A stretch of DNA of 54,307 nucleotides from Bryobacteraceae bacterium (GCA_026129905.1 JAHCHE010000045.1:1-54307), one strand, 5' to 3'. Counted from the stretch's first letter, positions 26,359 to 35,029 are shown. Translations and numbers: made by a program. Notes: generated by a model not told the origin, from the letters alone.

Positions 26359-28497
26359 ATGCTGGGATTTGGGCTTGTGGGATTTTTGTGGCTTGCGGCC
26401 GCGGTGGGAGCGCAGACGGTGACGGCGGAGCAGTTGGAGGGGGCGGCGCGGGACAACTCGGCGTGGCTGACTTACGGGCGGGATCTGCTGGCGCAGCGGT
26501 ACGTCGAGTTGAACCAGATCACGCCGAAGAACGTGCGGCGGCTGCAGCCGGCGTGGGTGTTCGCCACTGGGGGCGAGAACCGGGGCCTGGAGGCGACGCC
26601 GCTGGTGCACGAGGGGGTGATCTACCTGTCGGCCGACGGGTCGCGAGTGTTCGCGATCGACGCGCGGACGGGGGCGAAGAAGTGGGCGTGGGATCCGAAG
26701 ATCGCGCCCGAATCCGAGCGGGTGTACTGCTGCGGGGCGATCAATCGCGGGCTGGCGATGCTGGGCGATTACGTGTACGTGGGGACGCTCGACGCGCGGC
26801 TGGTGGCTCTCAAGAAAGAAACCGGGGAGACGGCGTGGGATACGCCAGTGGCCGACTGGCGGCAGGGGGTCAGCATCACCGGGGCGCCGCTGGCGCTAAA
26901 GGACATGGTGCTCACGGGGGTGGCGGGCGGGGAATTCGGCATTCGCGGGTTTGTGAAAGCGTTCGACGCCAAAACAGGAGAGCCGCGGTGGACGGCGTAT
27001 ACGATACCTGGGCCGGGGGAGCCGGGGAACGAGACATGGCCCGGAGAAACGTGGAAGAACGGCGGGGCGCCTACATGGGCGACCGGCTCGTACGACCCGA
27101 AGTTGAACCTCGTGTACTGGAACACCGGCAACGCCGCGCCGTGGAACTGCCACGTGCGAAAAGGGGACAACCAATGGGCGGCGGCGACGGTGGCCATCGA
27201 TGCGGACACGGGCAAAATCGCGTGGGGATTTCAGTACACTCCGTGGGACTGCTGGGACTATGACGCGGTCAGCACGCCGTTGCTGGCGGACGTCGCGCTG
27301 GGGCCGCTGGGACCGGTGAAGGCGCTGTTCCACCACGATAAGAACGGCTATTTCTACGCGCTGGACCGTAGAAACGGGAAGTTTCTCTACGGTGACGCGA
27401 TTGTGCCGGGGATTACCTGGTCGTTCGGGCTCGATCCGGTCACAGGGCGGCCCAAGGTGAATCCGGAGATGATCGCGGCCTCTGGCGGGCCGGAGGTGGG
27501 GCCGATCATTCCAAGCCTGGAAGGGGGCAACGACTGGCAGCCTCTGTCGTATCACCCAAAGCTCCAGTACGTGTACTTCTTGTCGAACCAGTGGGCGATG
27601 GGGATGAAGTTCTGGGAGGAAGGGACATTTCCGCTCCCGGAGAACGGGGAATGGTACCTGGGGGCGGACTATCAGCAGTATCTGACGAGTAAGAACCCGG
27701 GTAACTTCGTCGCGTACGACATCGTGAATCGGAAGGTTGCGTGGAGGGTTGTGAGCCCGGCGCCGTTCTGGGCGGGCTCGGTGACCACCTCGGCCGGGAT
27801 TGTATTCACCGGCGACATGCGCGGGTATTTTATGGCGCTGGATGCGAAAACAGGGAAAAAGCTGTGGCAATTTCAGACGGGCTCGGGGATCATCGGGAGT
27901 CCGGTGACGTACGAGCTGGACGGAGTCCAATACGTGGCGACGCCGTCGGGCGGCATCGGCGGGGACATGATCTTCTACTACAAGCAGCCGAAAGCGGGAA
28001 ACCTCTGGGTGTTCGCGCTGGACGGCGGGCCGAAGCGGGAAATGGAGGGTCATAACCTGGTGACGCGGGTGGGCGGCCTGCCGCAGGTGGGAGAGCCGGG
28101 TTCGACGTTGGGCGGGCGCGTGTTGCCGGGCTACGGCTTTCCGGCGACCGAAGGCGGAACACCGATCGAGGGAGAGCCGCCGCCGCAGCCGACGAGCGGG
28201 AGTTCCGCCCCGGAGACGGCGAGCGCCGGCGCGGCGGAAGCGAATCCGCTGGCGGGAAACGCCGAAGCGATTGCCGGCGGTGAGGCGTTGTACCGAACGC
28301 GCTGCTTCGGATGCCATATGGCGGCGGGCGGGAGCGGACCGCGGATTTTCCGCTCGAAGCTGAGCCCGCGGCGGTACTTTGAGATCGTCGAGAAGGGCGT
28401 GCCGGGGACCTTGATGCCGGCGTTTCACGGGCTGCTGACAGAGGAGCAGATCTGGCAGGTCCACGCGTTCACCAGCGCGCGCGACCGGCTGCAATAA
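26359..28497 (+). CDS. PQQ-dependent alcohol dehydrogenase with fused cytochrome c (lanthanide type)
   Basis: A periplasmic quinohemoprotein of 712 residues oxidising an alcohol and passing electrons through its own heme. Signal peptide MLGFGLVGFLWLAAAVGAQ. The eight-bladed PQQ propeller runs to about 590, with the adjacent-cysteine disulfide C124-C125 in VYCCGAIN, GTGNAAPWN-type blade motifs, and the active-site run WDCWDYDAVS. The catalytic base is Asp300; Asp302 two residues on is the extra Asp that coordinates a lanthanide in XoxF-like and PedH/ExaF enzymes, where calcium enzymes have Ala or Ser. A Pro/Ala linker leads to a cytochrome c domain with CFGCH and Met ligand LMPAFHG. No PQQ synthesis or xox partner gene is in the window. 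Confidence 0.94.
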   Translation: MLGFGLVGFLWLAAAVGAQTVTAEQLEGAARDNSAWLTYGRDLLAQRYVELNQITPKNVRRLQPAWVFATGGENRGLEATPLVHEGVIYLSADGSRVFAIDARTGAKKWAWDPKIAPESERVYCCGAINRGLAMLGDYVYVGTLDARLVALKKETGETAWDTPVADWRQGVSITGAPLALKDMVLTGVAGGEFGIRGFVKAFDAKTGEPRWTAYTIPGPGEPGNETWPGETWKNGGAPTWATGSYDPKLNLVYWNTGNAAPWNCHVRKGDNQWAAATVAIDADTGKIAWGFQYTPWDCWDYDAVSTPLLADVALGPLGPVKALFHHDKNGYFYALDRRNGKFLYGDAIVPGITWSFGLDPVTGRPKVNPEMIAASGGPEVGPIIPSLEGGNDWQPLSYHPKLQYVYFLSNQWAMGMKFWEEGTFPLPENGEWYLGADYQQYLTSKNPGNFVAYDIVNRKVAWRVVSPAPFWAGSVTTSAGIVFTGDMRGYFMALDAKTGKKLWQFQTGSGIIGSPVTYELDGVQYVATPSGGIGGDMIFYYKQPKAGNLWVFALDGGPKREMEGHNLVTRVGGLPQVGEPGSTLGGRVLPGYGFPATEGGTPIEGEPPPQPTSGSSAPETASAGAAEANPLAGNAEAIAGGEALYRTRCFGCHMAAGGSGPRIFRSKLSPRRYFEIVEKGVPGTLMPAFHGLLTEEQIWQVHAFTSARDRLQ

Positions 28498-28567
28498 GAT
28501 CCGCGGGCGGGAGCCGAGGCCGCTTGAAATCGCGTTCCCGCCGGGAATCATAATAAGAAACTCTCCG

Positions 28568-31500
28568 ATGGTTTCACCGCGAAAGAGAGTGTCTATTGTG
28601 TACGCCCGCAGGGATGGGGCGCGGCTCGCCTTCGAGCTTCAGAAGGACTTGCAGCCGGATTATGACGTCTGGCTCGATACCGCCCGCGAAGGCGGCGCCG
28701 CCTGGACGGCCGAAATCGAAGAGGCGATCGACAACTGCGATGTATGCCTCGCTTTGATGACGCCGGGATCGTATGTCTCCGATATCTGCCGGGCGGAGCA
28801 ACTCCGGGCGCTGCGCCGGGGCAAACGTGTGATTCCGCTGCTGGCAAAGCCGGGCGCCGATATCCCCGTGCATCTGGAAACCAGAAACTGTCGCGACTTC
28901 AGTGGGGCCAAGCCGTCCGCGCAACAAATCCGGCAACTCCGCGAGGACATCCAAACAGGCCGCAACGCGGTGGTCTTGAAGGAAGAGTTCAAGGCAACGA
29001 CCGTGGCCGCGCCGCCCCTGCCGGGCAACTACATCGAACGGCTGGAAGCTCTCGAAAGCCTCCGCAACGCCGTCATTCTGGATGAACCGGGGCCGTCGAT
29101 CGCCCTCACCGGAATGGGCGGTATCGGTAAAACCGTTCTGGCCCAGGCATTGACCCGCGATGAGCTGGTCCGGCAGGCCTTCCCGGACGGTATCGCGTGG
29201 GCCACCGTCGGCAAAGACGTTTCCGCCAATCTGACCGCAAGGATGCGGGAGGTACGGCGGGCGTTGGGCGATGAACCGGCCCGGGAGGAAACCGATCTCC
29301 AGTGCGTCAATCGCTACCGGAAGCTCCTGCATGAGAAAGCCGCGCTCGTGATCGTGGACGACATCTGGCGGACCGGGGATATTGCGCCCTTTCTGACCGA
29401 ATCGCCCCGATCCCGGCTGCTGTTCACCACCCGCCAGAGCGAGATTGCCGCAGCCGCCGGCGCCCGCGAACATCCCGCCAGTTTGTTCACCTACGAGCAG
29501 GCTCGATCATTCGTGGCGCGCTGGGCCGGCTATGCGGTGGAAGCGCTTCCAGCGGAGGCCGGCGACCTGGTTCGCGAGTGCGGGCCTCTGCCGCTGGCGG
29601 TTGCCATGGCCGGCGCGATGCTGCGGGGAAAGCCGGCGGCGTGTTGGGGTCACGTGCTCGGCTTGCTCCGGCGGACCGATGTCGCGAAGCTCCGAGCGCA
29701 GTTCCCGGGTTATCCGCAGCCGGATCTTCTACGCGCCGTTCTGGCCGGCGTCGAAGCGCTTGAAGGAACCGCCCGCGAGCGTTACCTTGCCTTGGCCGTG
29801 TTGCTGGACGACATGCCGGCGGCGAGAGCCGTACAACAGACGCTGTGGAACGTGGACCAATGCGAGGCGCTCGAAACCGCGGAACAGTTCGCTCGTCTCG
29901 CGTTGGCCGAGCGCGAGCCGGATGGCGCCGGCATCCGCTTGCACGACCTACAACTGGAGTACGCGCGGGCGCAATACCCGGACCGCGAAGCGCTGGACCT
30001 GATTCACGGCGCGGTGCGGCTCTCCGCGCACGTGATCGAGAGCGATCCGAGTCAATTCGCCTCACAGGTGGTGGGACGCCTGCTGGCGCACTGCGATTCG
30101 CCGGCCATCCAGCGGTTCACCGAAGAGCTGACCGCCGCCGCCCCGGCGCCCTGGTTTCGGCCGCTGCGCCCCGCGCTGCATCCTCCAGACACCGAACTCG
30201 TGCGCACGCTGGAAGGACACTCCTCTCTGGTCAATGGCGTGGCCGTGACCTCGGACGGCAGGTGGGCGGTCTCCGCGTCGTTTGACCAAACCCTGAAGGT
30301 GTGGGACCTCGAGACCGGACGCTCGGTCTGCACGCTGGAAGGACACGCGTCCGGCGCGAATGCGGTGGCAGTAACGCCGGACGGCCAGTGGGCGGTTTCC
30401 GCGTCCTGGGACAGGACGCTGAAGGTGTGGGACCTGGAGACCGGCCGCGCGGCGTGCGCGCTGGAAGGACACGCCTCATCGGTGAATAGCGTGGCGCTGA
30501 CGCCAGACGGGCAACAGGCGGTTTCCGCGTCGGACGACCGCACGCTGAAGGTGTGGGACCTCGCGACGGCCCGTCTGGTGCGCACGCTGGAAGGACACGC
30601 CGACTCTGTAAATGGGGTGGCGGTGACGGGGGACGGGAAGCGGGCGGTTTCCGCGTCCGCCGACAGGACCCTGAAGGTGTGGGATCTGGAGACCGGCCGC
30701 CTGACGCGCACGCTGGAAGGGCACGCTCTTTCCGTCATCGGCGTGGCCGTGACGCCGGACGGGAAGCGGGTGGTCTCCGCCTCGGTCGACCACACGCTGA
30801 AGGTGTGGGACCTGGCGACGGGCCGTCTGGCGCGCACGCTGGAAGGACACGCCGACTCTGTGAATGGCGTGGCGGTGACGCCCGACCAGCGGGCGGTTTC
30901 CGCGTCGGACGACCACACCCTTAAGGTGTGGGACCTGGAAGCCGGCGGGCTCGTGCGCACGCTGGAAGGACACTCGTCAACCGTCTGGGGCGTCGCGGTG
31001 ACGCCGGACGGCAAGCGAGCGCTATCGGCTTCCTACGACCACACACTGAAGGTGTGGGACCTCGCGAGGGCCCGCCCGGTACGCGCGATGGAACGACACG
31101 CCGATTCGGTCTGGAGCGTGGCGGTGACGCCGGACGGGAAGCGGGCGGTCTCTGCCTCCGCCGACCACACGCTAAAGGTGTGGAACCTGGAGACGGGCAA
31201 GGTGGCGCGCACGCTGGAAGGGCATTCGTCAACGGTTTGGGGCGTGGCGGTGACGCCGGACGGCAAGCGGGCGGTCTCCGCGTCCGCCGACAACACGCTG
31301 AAGATGTGGAACCTGGAAACCGGCCGCCAGGAACGCAACATGGAAGGGCACTGGTCAACCGTCTGGGGCGTGGCGGTGACGCCGAACGGCGCGGGGGCGG
31401 TCTCCGCATCGAACGACCACACGGTTGGGATTTGGAACCTGGAGTCCGGCCGCTTGATACGCACGCTGGAAGGGCACGCTTCCTGGGTGAGAAGCGTGGC

Positions 31501-31981
31501 GGTGACGCCGGACGGCCGGCGGGCGGTTTCCGCATCGGATGACTACACGCTGAAGGTGTGGGACCTGGAGACCGGCGGGCTGACGCGCACGCTCAGCGGG
31601 CACACGTTTTCCGTCATCGGCGTGGCGGTGACGCCGGACGGCAAGCGGGCGGTTTCCGCCTCCAGGGACCACACGCTGAAGGTATGGGACCTCGAGACCG
31701 GACGGCTGTTGCGCACGCTGAAAGGGCACTCGTATTCCGTGATTGGCGTGGCGGTGACGCCGGACGGCAAGCGGGCGGTTTCGGCGTCCTGGGACAACAC
31801 GCTCAAGGTATGGGACCTGGCGTCCGGACGCCCGATGGCCACATTCCATTGCGATGCGAACGTTGGCTGCTGCGCCTTCGCGGATAGTCAAACGGTCATC
31901 GCGGGCGATGGCGGCGGCCGTCTGTACTTCCTCCGGCTCGAGGAGAGACCGCGGCGGCGCGCACCGACAATCTCGCGTTGA
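28568..31981 (+). CDS. TIR-NB-ARC-WD40 STAND protein (bacterial NLR-like)
   Basis: 1137 residues. TIR domain about 7-135 (VSIVYARRDG opening, DVWLDT, CDVCLALMTPGSYVS, putative NAD-hydrolysing Glu77 in CRAEQ). NB-ARC domain about 155-520: P-loop GMGGIGKT (182-189), Walker B VIVDDIW (261-267), sensor LLFTTRQ, GLPLA-like CGPLPLAVAMAG, and a winged-helix region with LHDLQLEYARAQ. From about 545 there are 13 near-identical WD40 repeats of 42 residues plus one degenerate 14th (two 7-blade propellers). STAND proteins of this build sense invader molecules and trigger abortive infection; TIR domains usually deplete NAD+. No partner gene is adjacent, consistent with a single-gene defence. Specific trigger unknown. 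Confidence 0.93.
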   Translation: MVSPRKRVSIVYARRDGARLAFELQKDLQPDYDVWLDTAREGGAAWTAEIEEAIDNCDVCLALMTPGSYVSDICRAEQLRALRRGKRVIPLLAKPGADIPVHLETRNCRDFSGAKPSAQQIRQLREDIQTGRNAVVLKEEFKATTVAAPPLPGNYIERLEALESLRNAVILDEPGPSIALTGMGGIGKTVLAQALTRDELVRQAFPDGIAWATVGKDVSANLTARMREVRRALGDEPAREETDLQCVNRYRKLLHEKAALVIVDDIWRTGDIAPFLTESPRSRLLFTTRQSEIAAAAGAREHPASLFTYEQARSFVARWAGYAVEALPAEAGDLVRECGPLPLAVAMAGAMLRGKPAACWGHVLGLLRRTDVAKLRAQFPGYPQPDLLRAVLAGVEALEGTARERYLALAVLLDDMPAARAVQQTLWNVDQCEALETAEQFARLALAEREPDGAGIRLHDLQLEYARAQYPDREALDLIHGAVRLSAHVIESDPSQFASQVVGRLLAHCDSPAIQRFTEELTAAAPAPWFRPLRPALHPPDTELVRTLEGHSSLVNGVAVTSDGRWAVSASFDQTLKVWDLETGRSVCTLEGHASGANAVAVTPDGQWAVSASWDRTLKVWDLETGRAACALEGHASSVNSVALTPDGQQAVSASDDRTLKVWDLATARLVRTLEGHADSVNGVAVTGDGKRAVSASADRTLKVWDLETGRLTRTLEGHALSVIGVAVTPDGKRVVSASVDHTLKVWDLATGRLARTLEGHADSVNGVAVTPDQRAVSASDDHTLKVWDLEAGGLVRTLEGHSSTVWGVAVTPDGKRALSASYDHTLKVWDLARARPVRAMERHADSVWSVAVTPDGKRAVSASADHTLKVWNLETGKVARTLEGHSSTVWGVAVTPDGKRAVSASADNTLKMWNLETGRQERNMEGHWSTVWGVAVTPNGAGAVSASNDHTVGIWNLESGRLIRTLEGHASWVRSVAVTPDGRRAVSASDDYTLKVWDLETGGLTRTLSGHTFSVIGVAVTPDGKRAVSASRDHTLKVWDLETGRLLRTLKGHSYSVIGVAVTPDGKRAVSASWDNTLKVWDLASGRPMATFHCDANVGCCAFADSQTVIAGDGGGRLYFLRLEERPRRRAPTISR
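30200..31830 (+). repeat. Tandem 126-bp WD40-coding repeats
   Basis: Thirteen tandem units of 126 bp, each beginning CGCACGCTGGAAGGACAC or close to it and containing GTGGCGGTGACGCCGGACGG and CTGAAGGTGTGGGACCT. The DNA itself is highly conserved between units, including third-codon positions, which points to recent amplification or gene conversion. The unit starting near 30835 is one codon shorter (GTGACGCCCGACCAGCGGGC). Confidence 0.9.
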
Positions 31982-32066
31982 CCCTCGGTCTCCGGCAATA
32001 GAGCAACAAGCGGTCCACACCCCGCCGGGATGCGGCGAAGGACGCTGAGCTCGACGTCAGTGGCTC

Positions 32067-32306
32067 GTGGAAATCGGGGCCTTCGACGCAAAGAACAAGT
32101 CTGGAATGCTCCTGGACCGGGTCGAACGAGGCGAAGAGATCACGATCACTCGCCGCGGCAAACCCGTCGCCCGGTTGGTACGCATCGCCGCCCGAATCGA
32201 TGAAGCGCAACCGCGCGCGGCCTTGGAACGGATTCGGACCCGGGTCGGGACCTCGTTCACGAGCACTCGCACGTACCGCGCTAAAGGTCTTCGGTTGCGA
32301 GACTAA
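32067..32306 (+). CDS. Phd/YefM-type antitoxin, no toxin gene beside it
   Basis: 79 residues, GTG start. MEIGAFDAKNKSGMLLDRV and ERGEEITITRRGKPVARLVR are the complete DNA-binding core of the prevent-host-death family. The C-terminal 25 residues, which normally wrap the toxin, do not look like the family (RTRVGTSFTSTRTYRAKGLR). A VapC, Doc or RelE gene usually follows within a few bases; instead the next frame is a DUF4288-like gene split by an IS. It is therefore an orphan or decayed antitoxin, possibly a leftover addiction neutraliser. Confidence 0.8.
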   Translation: MEIGAFDAKNKSGMLLDRVERGEEITITRRGKPVARLVRIAARIDEAQPRAALERIRTRVGTSFTSTRTYRAKGLRLRD

Positions 32307-33634
32307 AGACAGAAGCGGGAAGAGTGAATGAGTAACGGAATGGATATGCGGCAGGCGGAATTGGCGGTACCGTGGGCACTGGCAGTGTTACTTCTCGTCG
32401 TTGAACAAGGGGCTGAGGGCACGAGAAATGCTCCGGAAACGTACGGAGAAAAGCATTTCTGTCTTGTCAGGGGCAGTAATGTACATGAGGCCACTGCTGT
32501 CCGGCTATAATTTTCTCGGGAGTCGGATGGCTGGAGTGCCTGTAAAATGGGTGTTTTCTCGAAGAGCGTCACGCTCAAAATCTGTAGAATTTGGTAGAGG
32601 CTGACTTCGAGCCCCAGGCGCTTGCGAACGATGGCCACCAGCACGTAAACCGAGACCGCGATCCAGATTTGGGTCTTCACGGCGTTCTCACTCATGCCAT
32701 AGAATGCCTTGATCCGCAGGTGCTGTTTGATCCACTTGAAGAACAACTCCACCTGCCAGCGAGACTTGTAGATCTTCGCGATGGTAGTCGCTGGAAGAGT
32801 GTAGTTGTTCGTGAGAAACTTCAGCCGCTTGTTCGTTTCCTGGTCGAGATAGGTGACTCGCCGCAGCGGGTCCGGATACGCCTTGGCGGATTCAATGGCC
32901 GTCAGGATCACCGTGTGATCGGATCGTACCCCTGTCGCCTCGTCCGCCGGGTGCGAATAGCGGCGCTGTAATAAGACGTTCTCCTTCGTGCGGACCACAA
33001 AAAGGCCAAGCACAAAGTGAACACGAAAAGACGATCGAAATCGAGAACCCGATCCTGCACGGCGGAAGGCCCCGGCTTCCGGGACGATTTCGTCGAGGAT
33101 GTTGACGTCATGCACCGCGCCCTCGGTGATGCGGATAAACGTGGGGATGTTGCCGTGCAGGTCCAGCAGCGTGTGCATCTTGACGGCCGCTTTGTGTTTC
33201 CGGAATCTGGCCCAGGGAAACAGCGAGAGACACAGGTCAATCGTGGTCGAGTCCAGCGCATATAGACTTTGATCCAACTCAACGCCGATCGGGTCGGACG
33301 TATAGAGCGGTCGGGCGATGCGGATCAGGATCTGGGCGAAGTCGGCGTAGATTCGCCAGTCATGCGTGTCATTCGCATCGGCCAGCGTAGAGCGCGCCAC
33401 ACGGCCGTGAAAACCCATATGGTAGAGCTTGCCGCCCAGAGAGCGCAGACATGCTTCGATGTCGCGGAGGCCCTCCCGGTAAGTCAGTTGGGCGAATGCC
33501 ATTGCCAGATACTGATCCCAGCAGGAGAAGCCTCGCGGCCGTGCATCGCCGCCGTACCGAGCCACGCAACGCCGAAACTCGCGATCGGGCAGGAAGCTCA
33601 GCAACTGAGAGAAGACGGTACAGCCTTGGTTCAC
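32303..33634 (-). CDS. IS4-family transposase, probably inactive
   Basis: A DDE transposase. I place the start at the GTG 33634 (VNQGCTVFSQLLSFLPDREF), the usual N-terminus; the frame is open further up. Conserved features are FSCWDQYLAMAFAQLTYREG, TLADANDTHDWR, LDSTTIDLCLSLFPWA with the first Asp, and RWQVELFFKWIKQHLRIKAF with the Y-(2)-R-(3)-E-(6)-K type Glu region. Between about 33058 and 33001 the frame is displaced for 19 codons by a +1 then a -1 (T6 to T5) change: in the displaced frame one reads VQDRVLDFDRLFVF, so the second catalytic Asp is lost in the real product. The frame also reads through the left inverted repeat into flanking DNA up to 32303. Confidence 0.88.
   Translation of the reverse strand: MNQGCTVFSQLLSFLPDREFRRCVARYGGDARPRGFSCWDQYLAMAFAQLTYREGLRDIEACLRSLGGKLYHMGFHGRVARSTLADANDTHDWRIYADFAQILIRIARPLYTSDPIGVELDQSLYALDSTTIDLCLSLFPWARFRKHKAAVKMHTLLDLHGNIPTFIRITEGAVHDVNILDEIVPEAGAFRRAGSGSRFRSSFRVHFVLGLFVVRTKENVLLQRRYSHPADEATGVRSDHTVILTAIESAKAYPDPLRRVTYLDQETNKRLKFLTNNYTLPATTIAKIYKSRWQVELFFKWIKQHLRIKAFYGMSENAVKTQIWIAVSVYVLVAIVRKRLGLEVSLYQILQILSVTLFEKTPILQALQPSDSRENYSRTAVASCTLLPLTRQKCFSPYVSGAFLVPSAPCSTTRSNTASAHGTANSACRISIPLLIHSSRFCL
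32328..32491 (+). pseudogene. 5' part of a DUF4288-like gene split by an IS4 element
   Basis: A frame with ATG at 32328 (MSNGMDMRQAELAVPWALAV...), preceded by GGGAAGAG, runs in register to the left target duplication: its codons V-H-E-A continue after the IS as CAT GAG GCG TAT at 33771. Removing 32492-33778 restores a single 254-codon frame. The encoded segment WALAVLLLVVEQ then KHFCLVRGSNVHEAYEKA matches the general DUF4288 layout (hydrophobic strand, then VxVxAxSxEEAxEKA). See the 3' part at 33779. Confidence 0.75.
32483..32491. repeat. Target site duplication, left copy
   Basis: ACATGAGGC directly before the left inverted repeat of the IS; the identical 9 bases follow the right inverted repeat at 33770-33778. 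Nine bases is within the range for IS4-family insertion. Confidence 0.9.
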
Positions 33635-33769
33635 GCACCATTGTTGCGCGCCCTGGGGCCGGCTTTCGAACCGGCCGCCGTTCAAATCGCGGCAAGCCAA
33701 ATCCGCCCGTAAGCATCAGCAGGGAAAGGAGTTCGCGACTTGACGGATGGTGTTAGCCGGACAGTAGTG
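32492..33769. mobile_element. IS4-family insertion sequence, 1278 bp
   Basis: Terminal inverted repeats are CACTGCTGTCCGGCTA at the left (32492-32507) and its near-perfect complement TAGCCGGACAGTAGTG at the right (33754-33769), 15 of 16 matching. Perfect 9-bp target duplications flank them, so the insertion is structurally fresh. One transposase gene on the minus strand fills the element. The base composition is more AT-rich than the surrounding metabolic genes. The transposase carries two frameshifts, so this copy is probably immobile unless complemented. Confidence 0.93.
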
Positions 33770-33778
33770 ACATGAGGC
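33770..33778. repeat. Target site duplication, right copy
   Basis: ACATGAGGC, identical to 32483-32491, immediately after the right inverted repeat of the IS4 element. Confidence 0.9.
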
Positions 33779-34379
33779 GTATGAGAAGGCAGTGGCTTAC
33801 GCGCGCCAAGTGGAGGCGTGGTATGCGGAGTTCGCAGACGATTCCGAGTATGTCAACCAGATCCGAGGTGAGCTTGGAGAGTTTATTCCTCCACAATCTC
33901 TGGGGCTGGAGGAGATGGCATGGGTTGGAGGGCCGATTCGCGACGGCGTCAAGCTGTATTGTAAGGCGATATCCAGATCGAAAGCGGTAGCGCTGGTTAA
34001 GGACCAGCCGGAGCTCTATGAAGTTCAAACGAAGAAGTGGCTCAGACCATTGATTTGGTGTTTGGCCGAACTCGTATTGGTGTGTCGTGGCGCCTGCAAG
34101 AGTGAACGAAATGGTCCTGCTCAACTGTGTTTGATTATGGTCGAGGCCGGGAGTCCAAGCGAGGCGATAGAAAAAGTGAAAGCGCACGGTAACGCAATCT
34201 GCGCTGCCAGAGCGCCTGAGAGGTGGATCGTGGCCGCTGTTCGTGAGGTGAGCGTAGTTGAGGGGACCTTCTCCGAGCCGGTTCTTGAAGTGCTCTTCTA
34301 TCGTACACGCCTGCCGCTGAAACAGTGGCGCTTGTTGGTTAAACGGGAAGTGGATCTGGAGCTATTCTCAGAAAGTTAG
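33779..34379 (+). pseudogene. 3' part of the split DUF4288-like gene
   Basis: In register with the 5' part, this encodes about 200 residues. An independent GTG at 33792 could give a 195-residue product (MAYARQVEAWYAEF), but the frame really continues from HEAYEKAVAYARQ on the other side of the IS. The protein appears to hold two tandem copies of the same domain: first copy, WALAVLLLVVEQ to HEAYEKA, then EYVNQIRGELGEF; second copy, WCLAELVLVCRG, LCLIMVEAGSPSEAIEKVKA and VLEVLFYRTR. DUF4288 proteins are small, of unknown function and sometimes found beside polymorphic toxins. Here an RHS fragment follows directly, so an immunity role is possible but unproven. Confidence 0.7.
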
Positions 34380-35029
34380 ACGGTAATGAGTGGACGGGGC
34401 GGCTGTTGAGCGTGACGCACCCGGAAACCGGGCAGACGAGCTACGCGTACAATTCCGACGGGACGGTGCGGACGAAGACGGACGCGCGGAGCGTGGTGAC
34501 CGAGTACGTCTACGATGCCTACAAGCGGGTGACGCAGGTGAAGGTGGGCGGCTTCGCGCGGTACACGTACACGTACGACGCGGATCCGTTCGGGAGCGGG
34601 TCGTACCCGGCGGGGCGGCTGTCGACGGTGAGCTACGACAGCGCCGAGTACGGGCTGACGGAGAAGTATGCTTATACCCAGAGCGGACTGGTGACGAAGA
34701 AGCGGCTACGATGCGGAGGGCCGGGTGACGTCGATCCGGTATCCGGAGCAGGACGACGCGAACGTGCGGACCTACACGTACAGCTTCGACGCGATGGGGC
34801 GGCCGAACAAGCTGACCAAGAGCGGGACGCCAACCAAGGACGTTTCGACGGATTTGGGAACCGGACGGCGCAGACGGTGACGAAGGGGTCGGCGCCGAGT
34901 TCGAGCTTGACGTACAACATGGCGACGAACCGGCTGACGGGGGCGTCGTACGTTTATGACGCGGCGGGGAACCTGACGCAGGCGCCGGGGCCGGGCGGGT
35001 GCGTGATGAGAATGATTGTCACCCGGTAG
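34376..35029 (+). pseudogene. RHS/YD-repeat fragment, frameshifted
   Basis: The reading begins in the tail of the preceding gene in another frame (KLDGNEWTGRLLSVTHPETG), with no start codon or signal peptide. YD-repeat signatures follow: TSYAYNSDGTVRTKTDAR, EYVYDAYKRVTQV, YTYTYDADPFG, YAYTQSGLVTKK. Near 34707 the frame shifts (YDAEGRVTSIRYPEQ, YTYSFDAMGRPNKLTKSG in another frame), then returns as FDGFGNRTAQTVTKG and SYVYDAAGNLTQAPG. RHS proteins are normally over 1000 residues with a toxic tip; neither the core nor a tip is present. A remnant of a polymorphic toxin or cell-surface RHS gene. Confidence 0.82.

Noticed and set aside
26896-28551. 551-codon minus-strand frame opposite the PQQ dehydrogenase
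   Set aside because: Antisense shadow with R/P/H-rich low complexity.
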